In this document: positions 31,157 to 40,589 of the stretch, one piece after another
Layout: every line of letters starts with the position of its first letter
Numbering within the stretch: position 1 is the stretch's first letter
Assembly (NCBI GenBank): GCA_947623935.1
Contig: CANQIE010000007.1
Location: forward strand, 1 to 41,562
Origin: an uncultured Bacilli bacterium
GTDB lineage: Bacteria; Bacillota_I; Bacilli_A; RF39; UBA660
DNA: 41,562 nt
Reading direction: 5' to 3'
Translations under genes and position numbers: made by a program
The notes under the pieces: generated by a model
Databases searched by the model: none
The model's input: the letters and a program-made list of their open reading frames with translations, nothing else
What the model was told of the DNA's origin: nothing

Positions 31157-32539
31157 TTATGATTGTTTTTTTAGTTCACTTTTTAATAAAAAAATTCCTA
31201 AAATAAAAGATAAAACATCGGCAATGACGGCACTCCACAACATGACAACTACACTTTGACTTAATGATGCAATAATGATGATAGCAGGAACAAAGAATAA
31301 AACATCTCGAGCAAGTGCAAGAAGCGTGGATTTAAAACTCGATCCCATCGACTGTAATAAGATGGATAAAGATTTAACTAGGCAAGTTAAAATAATGCCA
31401 CCTAAGAAAATTCTCAAACAGTATTTTGCATATTCTAAGTATTCAAAAGAATTACCACTTCCAAAAATGTTGATAATCAATGTAGGGAAAAATTCAAAAA
31501 GAACAAAGGCTATACAGCCAATAATCAAATTGGTGATTAAAATGTACTTGATGGCATCTTTTACCCGGTCGATATTTCCCGCTCCCATATTGTAACCAAT
31601 GATAGGCATTCCACCTAGTGATACCCCAATCACAATCGATACCACAATACCAAATACTTTCATACAAATTCCAATCACAGCAAGCGGTGTTACAACACCA
31701 TAGGCTACCCCAGAACTAGCTAAAGTGGTATAGCCATATTTACCGACTAAATTATTAGCAACGGCAATAATTACAACGATAGCTAACTGGGTAATTAATG
31801 AAGCCAAACCAAGTGATAGAGACTGCTTACTTATTTCCTTATCCAACTTAATAGATTCTTTATTAATCTTAAATGATTTTGCTTTTCTCAAATACAAGAT
31901 ACTTGCAATAAAGGTGAGTACTTGACCAATAACAGTAGCAATGGCTGCACCTTTAACACTCATTTTGAAAACAAAGATAAAAATAGGATCTAAAATAATA
32001 TTCGAAATAGCACCAATTACCGTTGCAAACATGGCGTACTTTGGACTTCCGTCACTTCTTATCGAAGCATTTAATCCTTGACCAATAATATAAAAAGGAA
32101 GGCCATAACAAATAATTCTTAAATAATCTTTGGCATATTGATAACACTCCACTTCATTTGGATTACCTCCAAAGATACTTAATATTTGCCTACTAAAAAC
32201 AAGACCTAAAATCGTTAATACAATCGATATAAAGATAAGTAGTATCAAGCCATTACCAATCGCTTTGTTGGCCTTTTCTTCATCCTTGGCACCTTTGGCT
32301 AAATTGAATAAGGCTGCTGCTCCATCTCCTACTAACAAAGCAAAAGCAAGTGCTATTACGGTAAAGGGATAAACAATGTTAGTAGCTGCATTCCCAAAAG
32401 CACCTGCTTCACTCCACCCAATAAAGATTTGATCCACAATATTATAAAGTGCTGCAACAATCATACTGATAACACAGGGAATCGCAAATTTCTTAATTAA
32501 TTTGGAAACTTTTTCTTTTCCTAAATCCATTTTTTCCAT
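31157..32539 (-). CDS. MATE-family multidrug/Na+ antiporter
   Basis: 460 residues with about twelve membrane helices in two similar halves, as in NorM/DinF. The first helix carries the family segment FAIPCVISMIVAALYNIVDQ, and IFIGW and GDGAAALFNLAKG follow. It exports cationic drugs or metabolites against Na+ or H+. I start at ATG 32539 (MEKMDLGKEK), 7 nt after GGAGG; a longer frame from 32590 begins within the leader hairpin and is rejected. Expression probably depends on that hairpin. Confidence 0.92.
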   Translation of the reverse strand: MEKMDLGKEKVSKLIKKFAIPCVISMIVAALYNIVDQIFIGWSEAGAFGNAATNIVYPFTVIALAFALLVGDGAAALFNLAKGAKDEEKANKAIGNGLILLIFISIVLTILGLVFSRQILSIFGGNPNEVECYQYAKDYLRIICYGLPFYIIGQGLNASIRSDGSPKYAMFATVIGAISNIILDPIFIFVFKMSVKGAAIATVIGQVLTFIASILYLRKAKSFKINKESIKLDKEISKQSLSLGLASLITQLAIVVIIAVANNLVGKYGYTTLASSGVAYGVVTPLAVIGICMKVFGIVVSIVIGVSLGGMPIIGYNMGAGNIDRVKDAIKYILITNLIIGCIAFVLFEFFPTLIINIFGSGNSFEYLEYAKYCLRIFLGGIILTCLVKSLSILLQSMGSSFKSTLLALARDVLFFVPAIIIIASLSQSVVVMLWSAVIADVLSFILGIFLLKSELKKQS

Positions 32540-32569
32540 ATAAAATCCTCCTCTATTTTTAAGCACAAA

Positions 32570-32605
32570 AATACGTAAGTCCTTCTTCAATTGGACTTAC
32601 GCATT
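32570..32605 (-). promoter_or_regulatory. Leader hairpin (candidate attenuator) of the MATE gene
   Basis: A 13-bp stem with one G-U pair (AATGCGTAAGTCC / GGACTTACGTATT on the minus strand, 10-nt loop), running into TTT, between the promoter region and the ribosome site of the MATE gene 31 nt downstream. A nine-codon frame (MSSIMRKSN, about 32614 to 32588) enters the stem and stops in the loop, but its ribosome site is weak. Confidence 0.55.
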
Positions 32606-32709
32606 ATGCTACTCATTGATAAAATTGACTTGGATTTTTTGCTTAACGAAGTAATTGTAACACGTTTTTTCATTTTTCGTAAGCATTTTTTTATTTATTT
32701 AAACCAATA

Positions 32710-33261
32710 TTATTTAAGTTTAAATCCTTCTTTAAAAGCGTCTCCTACTCTTTCTTCTACTTTGTAATATCCGTGCGTATAAGGATCAAAAGCAATAGCA
32801 GACAATTTTGTAATATCTACATTTTCTCCGTCCATAACACTTTCATCAACACTGGTATTTACGACCTTTCCAAGAACACCACAATCGCCGTATTCTATAA
32901 ATTCACATTCCATACAAATAGGGAATTCATTGATAATAGGTGCATCAACGTTTTCAGATTTTGTTGCAGTTAACCCACTCTTTTCAAATTTATCTGGGGT
33001 ATTGTTTCCTGATACAACACCAAAATAATCCGCTTCGGTCACATGCTTGCTATCGGCAATACTAACGGTAAATGCTTTTCTTGCTTTAATGTTTTGAACC
33101 GTCTTATGTGTTTCCGTCAAGTTTAAAATGACTTGATCCCTTTCAAACATCGTTCCCCAAGCAGCATTCATAACATTCACAGTGCCATCCTCATTGTATG
33201 TTGCAATCATTAATACGGGCATAGGGAATATGCCTTCAGTTGTTTTAATATTTTTTCTCAT
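32710..33261 (-). CDS. Flavin reductase-like FMN-binding protein
   Basis: 183-residue split-barrel protein: MPVLMIATYNEDGTVNVMNA opens the FMN-binding fold, and LNLTETHKTVQNI and AFTVSIADSKHV match the family of flavin reductases and flavoredoxins. It uses NAD(P)H to reduce free or bound FMN. ATG 33261 behind GGAGG. It stands alone, between the MATE leader and the methyltransferase gene. It could supply reduced flavin to the flavodoxins of the redox cluster, but no operator dyad was seen here. Confidence 0.88.
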   Translation of the reverse strand: MRKNIKTTEGIFPMPVLMIATYNEDGTVNVMNAAWGTMFERDQVILNLTETHKTVQNIKARKAFTVSIADSKHVTEADYFGVVSGNNTPDKFEKSGLTATKSENVDAPIINEFPICMECEFIEYGDCGVLGKVVNTSVDESVMDGENVDITKLSAIAFDPYTHGYYKVEERVGDAFKEGFKLK

Positions 33262-33322
33262 ACTTTTTTTCCTCCTATTAGTTATTTTATCATAATTCAT
33301 ATAAAACAATGCTATTTATCTT

Positions 33323-34084
33323 TTATTTAATAGCGGTAATTCCATAATATCTTCTAATTAATAAAATTCCTCTATCGGTGGTATGTGACTTAATATATTG
33401 ATCTAATAATTCCATATCGATAGTTAATTCCAGATTGCTATTTTCTCTTTCTTCAGAAAAATCAAGCAAGATAGGGGTCTTTAACAATAAAGCTAGTAAA
33501 TCTCCTTTCGTCTTGTAATATTCTCTTACATGAATGGGAACTAGTTCAACATTTCTAAATCCAGCTTCTAGTATGTTTTCATAATCAATTACACTAATGG
33601 GTTTTACATCATTATAGGCTTGCCCTTTATGAAACAATTTCTTTAACTCCCAACAATCGAGTTTATCAACTCCTCTTAGGATTAACAGACCATCATCTTT
33701 TAAAGTATCATATATCCCGTTTGCATCAATACAAGTATGTCTTGCCACGACGATATCAAAATAGTTCTTTTCAGTAGTCATTTTTAAATTATCCATTTGT
33801 TTAAAAGTAATATTTTTTCGACCCGATTTCTTTAAATTATCGTTTGCCGTTTTAATCATTTCACTCGAAAAATCCGTTCCTATGATTTCTTTTACTTCTG
33901 GAAAATATTTGACTACTTTTTCTCCACCACCAGTACCTAAATCGAGTATTCTAAATTCTTTATGTGCATTTTTATTTAAAATCTCATACATATCCCAATT
34001 GGTTAAGGATTCTTTTTCGTATTTAATGTCACTAAAATCCCAATTTTTAACTTGATTATAAAAATCTAATTCATTTTTACTCAT
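33323..34084 (-). CDS. Class I SAM-dependent methyltransferase
   Basis: 253 residues with a Rossmann methyltransferase core: motif I ILDLGTGGGE, acidic end of strand 2 IIGTDFSSEMI, motif II QMDNLKM and DIVVARHTCID. The second half differs from common ubiquinone or tRNA enzymes, so target (small molecule, rRNA or protein) is open. ATG 34084 with an imperfect AAGGGA site, 12 nt away. Follows the 120-aa membrane protein gene by 29 nt. Confidence 0.85.
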   Translation of the reverse strand: MSKNELDFYNQVKNWDFSDIKYEKESLTNWDMYEILNKNAHKEFRILDLGTGGGEKVVKYFPEVKEIIGTDFSSEMIKTANDNLKKSGRKNITFKQMDNLKMTTEKNYFDIVVARHTCIDANGIYDTLKDDGLLILRGVDKLDCWELKKLFHKGQAYNDVKPISVIDYENILEAGFRNVELVPIHVREYYKTKGDLLALLLKTPILLDFSEERENSNLELTIDMELLDQYIKSHTTDRGILLIRRYYGITAIK

Positions 34085-34113
34085 TTGATTTCATTTCCCT
34101 TTTGTTTTAATAT

Positions 34114-34476
34114 TTAATAACTAATCATGATTTCTCGATACAAACCTTTATCGTAAACTTTATAGGAGTAGATAAATAAATCTCCTTTTTTATAGCCATA
34201 AGTATGGTTATATTCCATTTGCTCAAATGCACTTAAATAATTATCTATTTCCTTTTGCAAATCTCCTTTTGATCTCAAAGAATAAAAGATATCCGTAAAC
34301 ATACAGCATTCTTCTTTAAAATAGGAATATTTTGGTATAAAAATTTCTTGATTGTTCATCCCTATATAACTTGTATTAAAAAAAGTTTCATTTGTTGATA
34401 AAAGTATAAGTATCCAAGATATAAGGGCTATTACACTTGAAACTATTAATATTATAATTATTTTTTTCTTTTTCAT
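34114..34476 (-). CDS. Small membrane-anchored hypothetical protein (120 aa)
   Basis: One membrane helix (about residues 5-26) with a basic N-terminus, then an extracellular domain of some 90 residues containing the pair ECC and many Tyr. No lipobox. ATG 34476 after AAGGGA. Family not recognised. Confidence 0.6.
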   Translation of the reverse strand: MKKKKIIIILIVSSVIALISWILILLSTNETFFNTSYIGMNNQEIFIPKYSYFKEECCMFTDIFYSLRSKGDLQKEIDNYLSAFEQMEYNHTYGYKKGDLFIYSYKVYDKGLYREIMISY

Positions 34477-34596
34477 AGACTATTCCCTTCTATACCAATT
34501 GAAAATCTGTAAAAAAAAAATGAGCAACCAAATTCCTTGATATACTCAAATTATAACACGTTTATAAATGTAAGCAAAATAACTTAAAAACACTTT

Positions 34597-35229
34597 TTAA
34601 AATTCCTTTTTTAACTCTATTCGTAACGATATTCTATAAGAAGCATAAACCATCACGATTGAAAAGAGAATGAGGACAAGCACTATATAATTATTGATAA
34701 AGGATAAAACTCCACCGACAAAAGAAAAATCAATATAAGCAGCAAGTAAACTTACGGCAAGCACTACGCCAAAAACAATTAAGAAAATCCATATTCTTGC
34801 TTTCTCTACCCCAAACTTATAAATGACGGGATACATTACAGATAAAACAAGTAAGGTCCCAAAAAGAGTACCCAACATCGTTGATAAAATTTGTTCATAG
34901 TTGATTGTTTTGGTGTTCGCATAAGCAATGATAAAAGATAAAAGAAGAGTTACTAGAGAAACCACTAAAATCATTAAAAGAGTTGCAACATATTTGGCTT
35001 TTACACTATTTCTTCTACCATCCGGAAATGATACCAAGTAAGCATCCCACTTATTATAAGAATCATAAGTAAAAGTGGAAATCATAATCATAACACTTAT
35101 AAACGGAAGGAAAAAGGAAACATCCATTTCTCCAAAGAACCCCATTACCACATATAAAATCAAAAGAAGTCCTAACGTTTTAAAATTGCTTTTAATCATC
35201 GCTAAATCTTTTTTAATAAATCCTATCAT
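34597..35229 (-). CDS. ABC-2 type membrane subunit of the YtrA-type operon
   Basis: 210-residue integral membrane protein with about six helices (for example LGLLLILYVVMGFFG and FISVMIMISTFTYDSYNKWD), of the short ABC-2 permease type that pairs with YtrB-like ATPases. It starts at ATG 35229, overlapping the end of the ATPase gene by 4 nt. In Bacillus such operons respond to cell-wall antibiotics, so a protective or envelope role is likely; no substrate is known. Confidence 0.87.
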   Translation of the reverse strand: MIGFIKKDLAMIKSNFKTLGLLLILYVVMGFFGEMDVSFFLPFISVMIMISTFTYDSYNKWDAYLVSFPDGRRNSVKAKYVATLLMILVVSLVTLLLSFIIAYANTKTINYEQILSTMLGTLFGTLLVLSVMYPVIYKFGVEKARIWIFLIVFGVVLAVSLLAAYIDFSFVGGVLSFINNYIVLVLILFSIVMVYASYRISLRIELKKEF

Positions 35230-36086
35230 GCTTCTTCCCCCTTAATCATTAAAACCATTAAATCATCCAAGGTAATTTTATCAACTACCTCGATCGGATA
35301 CTTTTTCTTGAATTCTTTTCTATCTTCGACCAACACTTCATAAGCATATTTCGTTTTGCGATACCGGATATAGTCTTTTTTATGAATGGTTTTAAATTCC
35401 TTTTCCGTACATTTCGCAATGCCATAATGATCTAATAGTTCATCTTTAGTTTTCGATAAAAGAATACTTCCATTGTTGATAAAAGTGATGTAGTCCGCAA
35501 TATGTTCCAAATCGGTGGTAATGTGACTCGATAGTAAAATTGAACACTCTTCGTTTTCAATAAAGTTTTGAAAAAGGTCGATGACTTCAGCTCTTGCAAT
35601 CGGATCTAATCCCGCTGTTGGCTCATCTAAAAGTAAAAGTTTAGGATAATGTGATAAGGCCGTTGCAATTTCTAGTTTTTTACGCATTCCTTTTGAAAAC
35701 GTTTTAATTTGCTTGTTGGTAAGTAGAGCAAAATCTTTCAAATAAGCATAAAAACGTTTTTCATCCCAATTTTTATAACTGCTCTTCATAATGCTATTTA
35801 TATCGTAAGGTGTCAGTATTTCAGGAAAAAACATATCGTCTAAGACGACACCAATATTCTCCTTTATTCGACCGTCCTCTTTCCGATTATTTAAACCAAA
35901 AATTTCTATATCACCACTATAATTTTGAATTATGTTCAGTATTGCTTTGATAGTTGTCGTTTTTCCTGCTCCATTTTCTCCAATAAACCCCATAATCATA
36001 CCTTTAGGTAAAGTAAAGGATACATCCTTTAATGCAAAGTTATCGTATGTTTTACTAAGGTTCTTTACTTCTAAAATATTTTCCAT
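35226..36086 (-). CDS. ABC ATPase of the YtrA-type operon
   Basis: 286 residues with Walker A GENGAGKTT, Q-loop VVLDD, signature FSKGMRKKL, Walker B LLLLDEPTAGLD and switch His in LSSHITTDL, and an extra C-terminal domain of about 70 residues. The FSKGM signature and length match YtrB/BcrA-type drug-resistance ATPases. ATG 36086 is 3 nt from the end of the GntR gene. It works with the membrane subunit downstream. Confidence 0.92.
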   Translation of the reverse strand: MENILEVKNLSKTYDNFALKDVSFTLPKGMIMGFIGENGAGKTTTIKAILNIIQNYSGDIEIFGLNNRKEDGRIKENIGVVLDDMFFPEILTPYDINSIMKSSYKNWDEKRFYAYLKDFALLTNKQIKTFSKGMRKKLEIATALSHYPKLLLLDEPTAGLDPIARAEVIDLFQNFIENEECSILLSSHITTDLEHIADYITFINNGSILLSKTKDELLDHYGIAKCTEKEFKTIHKKDYIRYRKTKYAYEVLVEDRKEFKKKYPIEVVDKITLDDLMVLMIKGEEA

Positions 36087-36088
36087 TG

Positions 36089-36463
36089 TTATTCCTCCTC
36101 GTATAAAATCGTAACCATTTCATTAATCGTCCTTTTAGGAATTTGATTCTTTTTAGCTAAAGCGATTGCTTGATTTAAAAATCCTTCAATTTGATTTAAC
36201 TGTTCCTCTAGAATAAGTTCTTTATTAATAGTTGCTACATAGAATCCTTTCGAAGGAATGGTTTTAACATAACCTTCTTTGACTAACTCTTCATAAGCAT
36301 TCTTAGTCGTAATCACACTACAACGCAAATCTTTAGCTAAGGTTCTTATGGAAGGTAGTAGCTCATTTGCTTTTAATTCGTTGGCAATGATTTTCGCTTT
36401 GATTTGTTCTTTAATTTGTTCATATATAGGAACTCCACTTGAATTACTAATAATAATTTCCAT
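36089..36463 (-). CDS. GntR repressor, YtrA subfamily
   Basis: 124 residues: winged helix-turn-helix with PIYEQIKEQIKAKIIANEL, LLPSIRTLAKDLRCSVITTK, NAYEELVKEGYVKTIPSKG, then a short dimerisation tail. It is the first gene of a three-gene operon with an ABC ATPase and permease, the standard YtrA layout, and represses its own operon. Promoter and operator are visible immediately upstream. It is similar in layout to the orphan GntR inside the element (9301-9684). Confidence 0.93.
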   Translation of the reverse strand: MEIIISNSSGVPIYEQIKEQIKAKIIANELKANELLPSIRTLAKDLRCSVITTKNAYEELVKEGYVKTIPSKGFYVATINKELILEEQLNQIEGFLNQAIALAKKNQIPKRTINEMVTILYEEE

Positions 36464-36474
36464 AATTCACCTCT

Positions 36475-36515
36475 TTGTATATATTGATTATATACAGTAT
36501 ATACAATTATGTCAA
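36475..36515 (-). promoter_or_regulatory. Promoter and operator of the YtrA-type operon
   Basis: On the minus strand a consensus promoter: TTGACA (36510-36515), 17-nt spacer, TATAAT (36487-36492). Overlapping it is the inverted repeat TTGTATATA / TATATACAA (36475-36483 and 36498-36506, 14 nt between), spanning spacer to beyond the -10, as expected of a YtrA-type operator. A bound dimer would cover the -10. Confidence 0.75.
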
Positions 36516-36530
36516 CATAAATTTTTAATC

Positions 36531-36563
36531 AAAAAGATCAATCATTCAAAGATTGATCTTTTT
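36531..36563 (-). terminator. Terminator of the PepSY gene
   Basis: Perfect 13-bp inverted repeat AAAAAGATCAATC / GATTGATCTTTTT with 7-nt loop. It follows the stop of the PepSY gene (36571) and insulates the YtrA-type promoter. Confidence 0.85.
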
Positions 36564-36570
36564 TCTTTTA

Positions 36571-37002
36571 TTAATCTATTTCACTAAACGATTTTAATAT
36601 TTTGCCACTTACCGCATCGATATAGTACTCGTAATCAAGATATTGATAATCGAAATTTACTTCATAGACCGTAGCATTGTACTTTCTTTCTAATTCTACT
36701 TCTAAATCGTATACATCATTTCTTGTCAATTTGATATCTTTTAAAGCAATGTCAATGGCTTCATCTTTTGTAATATAATTATTTGTATTTTGATTGGTAT
36801 TGGTATTATTATTGAAATCATCGTTATCATAGTTGGTGTTAGGTGTATCAATATAACCATTATTATTAGAAGTATTCTCACCTCGTTCATAAAGATTTTC
36901 TACCTTCATAAATAAGAAGATGCATCCTATAGTTAAAAGTACGATAATTCCTATTAAAACAACAATGAGTAATTGACTGTTATTGTTATTATTCTTTGTC
37001 AT
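36571..37002 (-). CDS. Membrane-anchored PepSY-domain protein
   Basis: 143 residues: membrane helix (about 10-30), Asn/Thr-rich linker (about 40-75) and one PepSY domain (ITKDEAIDIALKDIKLTRND, then EVNFDYQYLDYEYYIDAVSG and KILKSF). PepSY domains are thought to inhibit or chaperone proteases outside the cell. ATG 37002 is preferred over 37009-37011, which is too close to AAAGG. Single-gene transcript with a strong terminator. Confidence 0.85.
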   Translation of the reverse strand: MTKNNNNNSQLLIVVLIGIIVLLTIGCIFLFMKVENLYERGENTSNNNGYIDTPNTNYDNDDFNNNTNTNQNTNNYITKDEAIDIALKDIKLTRNDVYDLEVELERKYNATVYEVNFDYQYLDYEYYIDAVSGKILKSFSEID

Positions 37003-37029
37003 GACAACCATCCTTTCTTTCTAATTATA

Positions 37030-37926
37030 TCACAAATGAACTTGTTTACCACTTGTACAATATCTATAAAAGTCTTCGGTGGATAAACCATATTTTGGTT
37101 TTTGATAACAATATAGAAATAAGTTCCCTTCTTGGTAAGCATCTAAATCCCCAATAAACTTTTCTTTGACATCTTGAATTAAATCTTCATATGAGGCATA
37201 TTCATGAATCCCTCTATATTTTTCCCAAGCATGTTCAAACCAATACACTTTATTCCCTTTTTCATAAACTAAAAAGGTATGAGTTGGAGATTGAGCATGA
37301 TCATCATAAACTAGAAAATAAGTAGTAAGCGGGAAAGCAGTATTTTTAAAATAATATCTTTCTAGTTCTACTTGGTCCCAACAAACACCGAGCTTACTTT
37401 GTATTACTTCCCCAGGTGATTGTAATTTATAAACACCCGCAAACAAATCCATATCTTCTAGATGTCTATCTCCTTTTTTATCCACCCATCCATAAGCAAT
37501 AGCATCCATCAAAGACGTAATAGCTTCTTCGTCATAATAATTCCAGAGTCCTAGTTGTCCTTTTGCCTTGATAGGTGCTTCTAAAGGTTCAATATGATCT
37601 AATATCCAAGCATAACGTCCTACTTTGTAATCACCGCATAGGTATTCTTGAGGATGATTCTTTTTAATATCTAAAACAAATTCTTCTGTCATGTAAATAC
37701 AATCTACTAATTCGCATTTCGCAATAATAGACCCAAAATGAAAGGAACAAGATCCAACCAATTGCATTAACTTTTTATGACACAAAACTTCTTTGGATAT
37801 TTTTGTTTTACTAGCATGAATATATAAACTTCCTCGATAATTGGTCTTAAAACTCCTTGTTTCAATTCGTTTTTTCCCATTTTTTATCAAAGAAGCATAT
37901 GGTTCTGTTAAACTCAATACCTTCAT
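37030..37926 (-). CDS. ASCH domain fused to a transglutaminase-like domain
   Basis: 298 residues. Residues about 1-130 are an ASCH domain (VLSLTEPYASLIKNGKKRIE, RGSLYIHASKTKIS, then GRYAWILDHIEPLE), an RNA- or nucleotide-binding fold that can carry hydrolase activity. Residues about 135-298 form a cysteine-protease/transglutaminase-like domain: Cys182 in GVCWDQVELE, His216 in SPTHTFLVYE and an acidic residue near 231 in WFEHAWEKYRG. No signal peptide, so cytoplasmic. ATG 37926 after GAGAGGG. The combination suggests a two-function enzyme; no substrate is known. Confidence 0.75.
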   Translation of the reverse strand: MKVLSLTEPYASLIKNGKKRIETRSFKTNYRGSLYIHASKTKISKEVLCHKKLMQLVGSCSFHFGSIIAKCELVDCIYMTEEFVLDIKKNHPQEYLCGDYKVGRYAWILDHIEPLEAPIKAKGQLGLWNYYDEEAITSLMDAIAYGWVDKKGDRHLEDMDLFAGVYKLQSPGEVIQSKLGVCWDQVELERYYFKNTAFPLTTYFLVYDDHAQSPTHTFLVYEKGNKVYWFEHAWEKYRGIHEYASYEDLIQDVKEKFIGDLDAYQEGNLFLYCYQKPKYGLSTEDFYRYCTSGKQVHL

Positions 37927-37970
37927 ACAATCCCTCTCATTTTCTAGTATGATTTTATTATAACACGATT

Positions 37971-40568
37971 TTATGGTTTCTTTTGTAATACTTTGAAAGT
38001 AGTATCTTTTTTAGTTAATACTTGCTCTTCTAGTGAAGATATCGTAGCCGCATATTCTTTTTTAGCCTTTTCATCTTGTACTAAAATACACGTGTCCAAG
38101 ACTTCTCCATCTTTCCAAACAAGATACCAATTATCCCCTAAAACAAGGGTATTTTCTTGAACTAATTTTAAAGGTATATATTCTTCTCCCTTAAAAAAGG
38201 CACTTACAGCTCGAATTCGATTTACTTTTTTCTCATCCCGTGAAGTCGGATTCAAAACAACTTCTACTTTATTCCTTTCACGTTCATAGACGGCCGGAAC
38301 ATCACAAAGATTTACTTCGTGAAAACGAACACTTCCTCTTTTCTTTTTAGAAGCCATACAGACAAGTTGATAATCTCCATAATCGGTCGTAAACCGTTTA
38401 TTAAAACGAGCATCTTTTAGATTCTTGGTGGTTCCTACAAAATCAAGCCAATCTTCACTTTTGGTATCCACTAAAGAATTGGTAATTTTAGCAAAAACAT
38501 CCCCTGCTACATTAGAATTCATATAAGCTAATGTATAACTTTTATTGACAAAAACAAAATCGATTTTTATCGCTTCCAAAGGATTGTTTTGAGAAATTGT
38601 TACGATATCGTTACAAGCTTTTTTGAAGGTCTCGATAATATCTTGTTGTTCATTTTGAGAGGAACCTCTATAGAGTCCATTTTTATCATAAATAGTTCTA
38701 AGTTGATTGATGAGAACACAGTTCCCATTTCGAAAGCCAGATGCTCTTGCAATAAAGTTTCCAAAATAATCACAAATCTTAATGATAAATCCATTTTTAT
38801 CCAAAATACAATAATGCATAAAATCATTGTCTGTTCCATCCGGTCTAAAACAAGAATCCGTATTAATTCCAGATAATAATGCCGTCTCATCTTGAGTATC
38901 GTAAAGTGCATAACTATAATTTCCATAATGACCCTTGATATAAGGAACAGTCGATTGGCTTCTTAACATTCCTTGACTAAAAAGCCTTTTGGCACGATCT
39001 ACTATTACTTTCTCATCTTTATTGGTAAAATCGGTATTAAGATACAATTTCTCAATCACGTCCTTTCCTAAAATAGCCATATCCTCCCTACTACAACAAC
39101 TACTAATTGCATTGATTAAAAGAACATCGCTAAAATGTTCCAATGAAAGATTACTGTCCTTGGCAAAGGTAGTGATTTGATACATATTATGAATTAATTT
39201 TTGATAGTTTCTAATATTATTCTCTTTATCCTCCCCACTAAAAAGATTGCTTTTAGAGACAAATAACATTATCCATAATAAACCATTATTTACAAATAAT
39301 TGTCTTGTGTTCTGATAAGCTTCTTCATCTACAAAACTCTGTTCTTGTAAAGGTGTAAGTGCATTTGTTTTGAACCTAAAAACTTCTAGAAAATCAGATA
39401 GATTAAACATGCTATAAACTTTTTGACTATCAAAAATATAGTACTCATCACTCATTGGAATTCGTTTCTTTACATAGTTGACGAAATCTAAAGGAATCGA
39501 TTCATCTACATCCAAAGTATGTGCTTTTAAAATAATTTCTTTACGTAGATTTCGAAAAACTCTTTCCCATTTTTCATAATTAAGATTGTCTTGAGATAAT
39601 AAGAGTTCATCATCTACTTTCATATCCACTTTATAGGTTTTATCTTTTTCATCAAACGTAATAAACGAACGATAATATTTCACTTCGTCTCCATCGTATG
39701 AAATATAACCACTATTTAAACGATTTGTTAATTTGATAGTCTTTTTATACGTTTTATAGGTGTCATAATAAGAAGGTTTTGTAACAATTTTACTTAAATC
39801 CGTTTCCTCCTGTAGGATAAAATAATCGATCATGGAAGAAAGAAGAGAACTAGAAACAGAGTCCTTTTCTTTATCAATAAGTTCTTGTAAAAAAGACATT
39901 AACGCTTCATCTTTTTCTTGATAAAGTGCTTTTAAATATTGTTTTTGCTTTTGATGTTTTATCTTTTTCTTTATATCTGGATGATCTAAATTTAGATTAA
40001 AGTAAGGTAAAATCCATTCTCGTGCTTTCATTCTTTTCTCTTTCTTATAAACCTCCTTACTCTTGGCAACATAAAGTGCTGATAACTTTGCAATCGTATT
40101 TTGATACAATTGGATAGATACAACTTTATTTGGATCATCTCCATGATAGATTACAAAATACTTTTTCATAGCATCCACTAAAAGTCTTCCTTTTTTTCCA
40201 AGTACAGATTGCATTTGATCTAAAAAAGAAAGATGTAAAAGAGCTTCATCAAAAACAGTATTGTTTTTTAACTCCGTACATATTTTACCAAATAGATTTT
40301 CATAATCATTGTGATGCTCACTTCGATATTTTTTATAATCATCTTCAATCGATACATCAAAAAGAGCATTAAACGTAGATAAAATAGGAGGCGTGATTAA
40401 AGCTTCATGATAAAGATTTATTAAACGAAGCCAATAATCTGGACTAGCAGTTGGATTTTGATAGACGTACTCAACAGCCTGTTTTAAATGAGATAAGTCA
40501 AGTAACCTGTCTAATGTAATATTTTTAATTTCTTCATCTATATTGTTTTGTTCTTCTCTATTGTTCAT
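37971..40568 (-). CDS. Large protein of unknown function (865 aa)
   Basis: Cytoplasmic, no signal or membrane segment, largely helical in residues 1-280. A conserved-looking block at about 560-625 (ALLSGINTDSCFRPDGTDND, HYCILDKNGFIIKICDYFGN, FIARASGFRNGNCVLINQLR) has a Cys/His pair and a G-N-rich strand pattern like a sensor or enzymatic core. I do not recognise a family. ATG 40568 follows AGAGGT and lies 21 nt after the peptidase gene, so the two are co-transcribed. Length and composition fit a conserved Bacilli protein rather than a phage tail. Confidence 0.75.
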   Translation of the reverse strand: MNNREEQNNIDEEIKNITLDRLLDLSHLKQAVEYVYQNPTASPDYWLRLINLYHEALITPPILSTFNALFDVSIEDDYKKYRSEHHNDYENLFGKICTELKNNTVFDEALLHLSFLDQMQSVLGKKGRLLVDAMKKYFVIYHGDDPNKVVSIQLYQNTIAKLSALYVAKSKEVYKKEKRMKAREWILPYFNLNLDHPDIKKKIKHQKQKQYLKALYQEKDEALMSFLQELIDKEKDSVSSSLLSSMIDYFILQEETDLSKIVTKPSYYDTYKTYKKTIKLTNRLNSGYISYDGDEVKYYRSFITFDEKDKTYKVDMKVDDELLLSQDNLNYEKWERVFRNLRKEIILKAHTLDVDESIPLDFVNYVKKRIPMSDEYYIFDSQKVYSMFNLSDFLEVFRFKTNALTPLQEQSFVDEEAYQNTRQLFVNNGLLWIMLFVSKSNLFSGEDKENNIRNYQKLIHNMYQITTFAKDSNLSLEHFSDVLLINAISSCCSREDMAILGKDVIEKLYLNTDFTNKDEKVIVDRAKRLFSQGMLRSQSTVPYIKGHYGNYSYALYDTQDETALLSGINTDSCFRPDGTDNDFMHYCILDKNGFIIKICDYFGNFIARASGFRNGNCVLINQLRTIYDKNGLYRGSSQNEQQDIIETFKKACNDIVTISQNNPLEAIKIDFVFVNKSYTLAYMNSNVAGDVFAKITNSLVDTKSEDWLDFVGTTKNLKDARFNKRFTTDYGDYQLVCMASKKKRGSVRFHEVNLCDVPAVYERERNKVEVVLNPTSRDEKKVNRIRAVSAFFKGEEYIPLKLVQENTLVLGDNWYLVWKDGEVLDTCILVQDEKAKKEYAATISSLEEQVLTKKDTTFKVLQKKP

Positions 40569-40589
40569 TTTTACTACCTCTTTACTACT

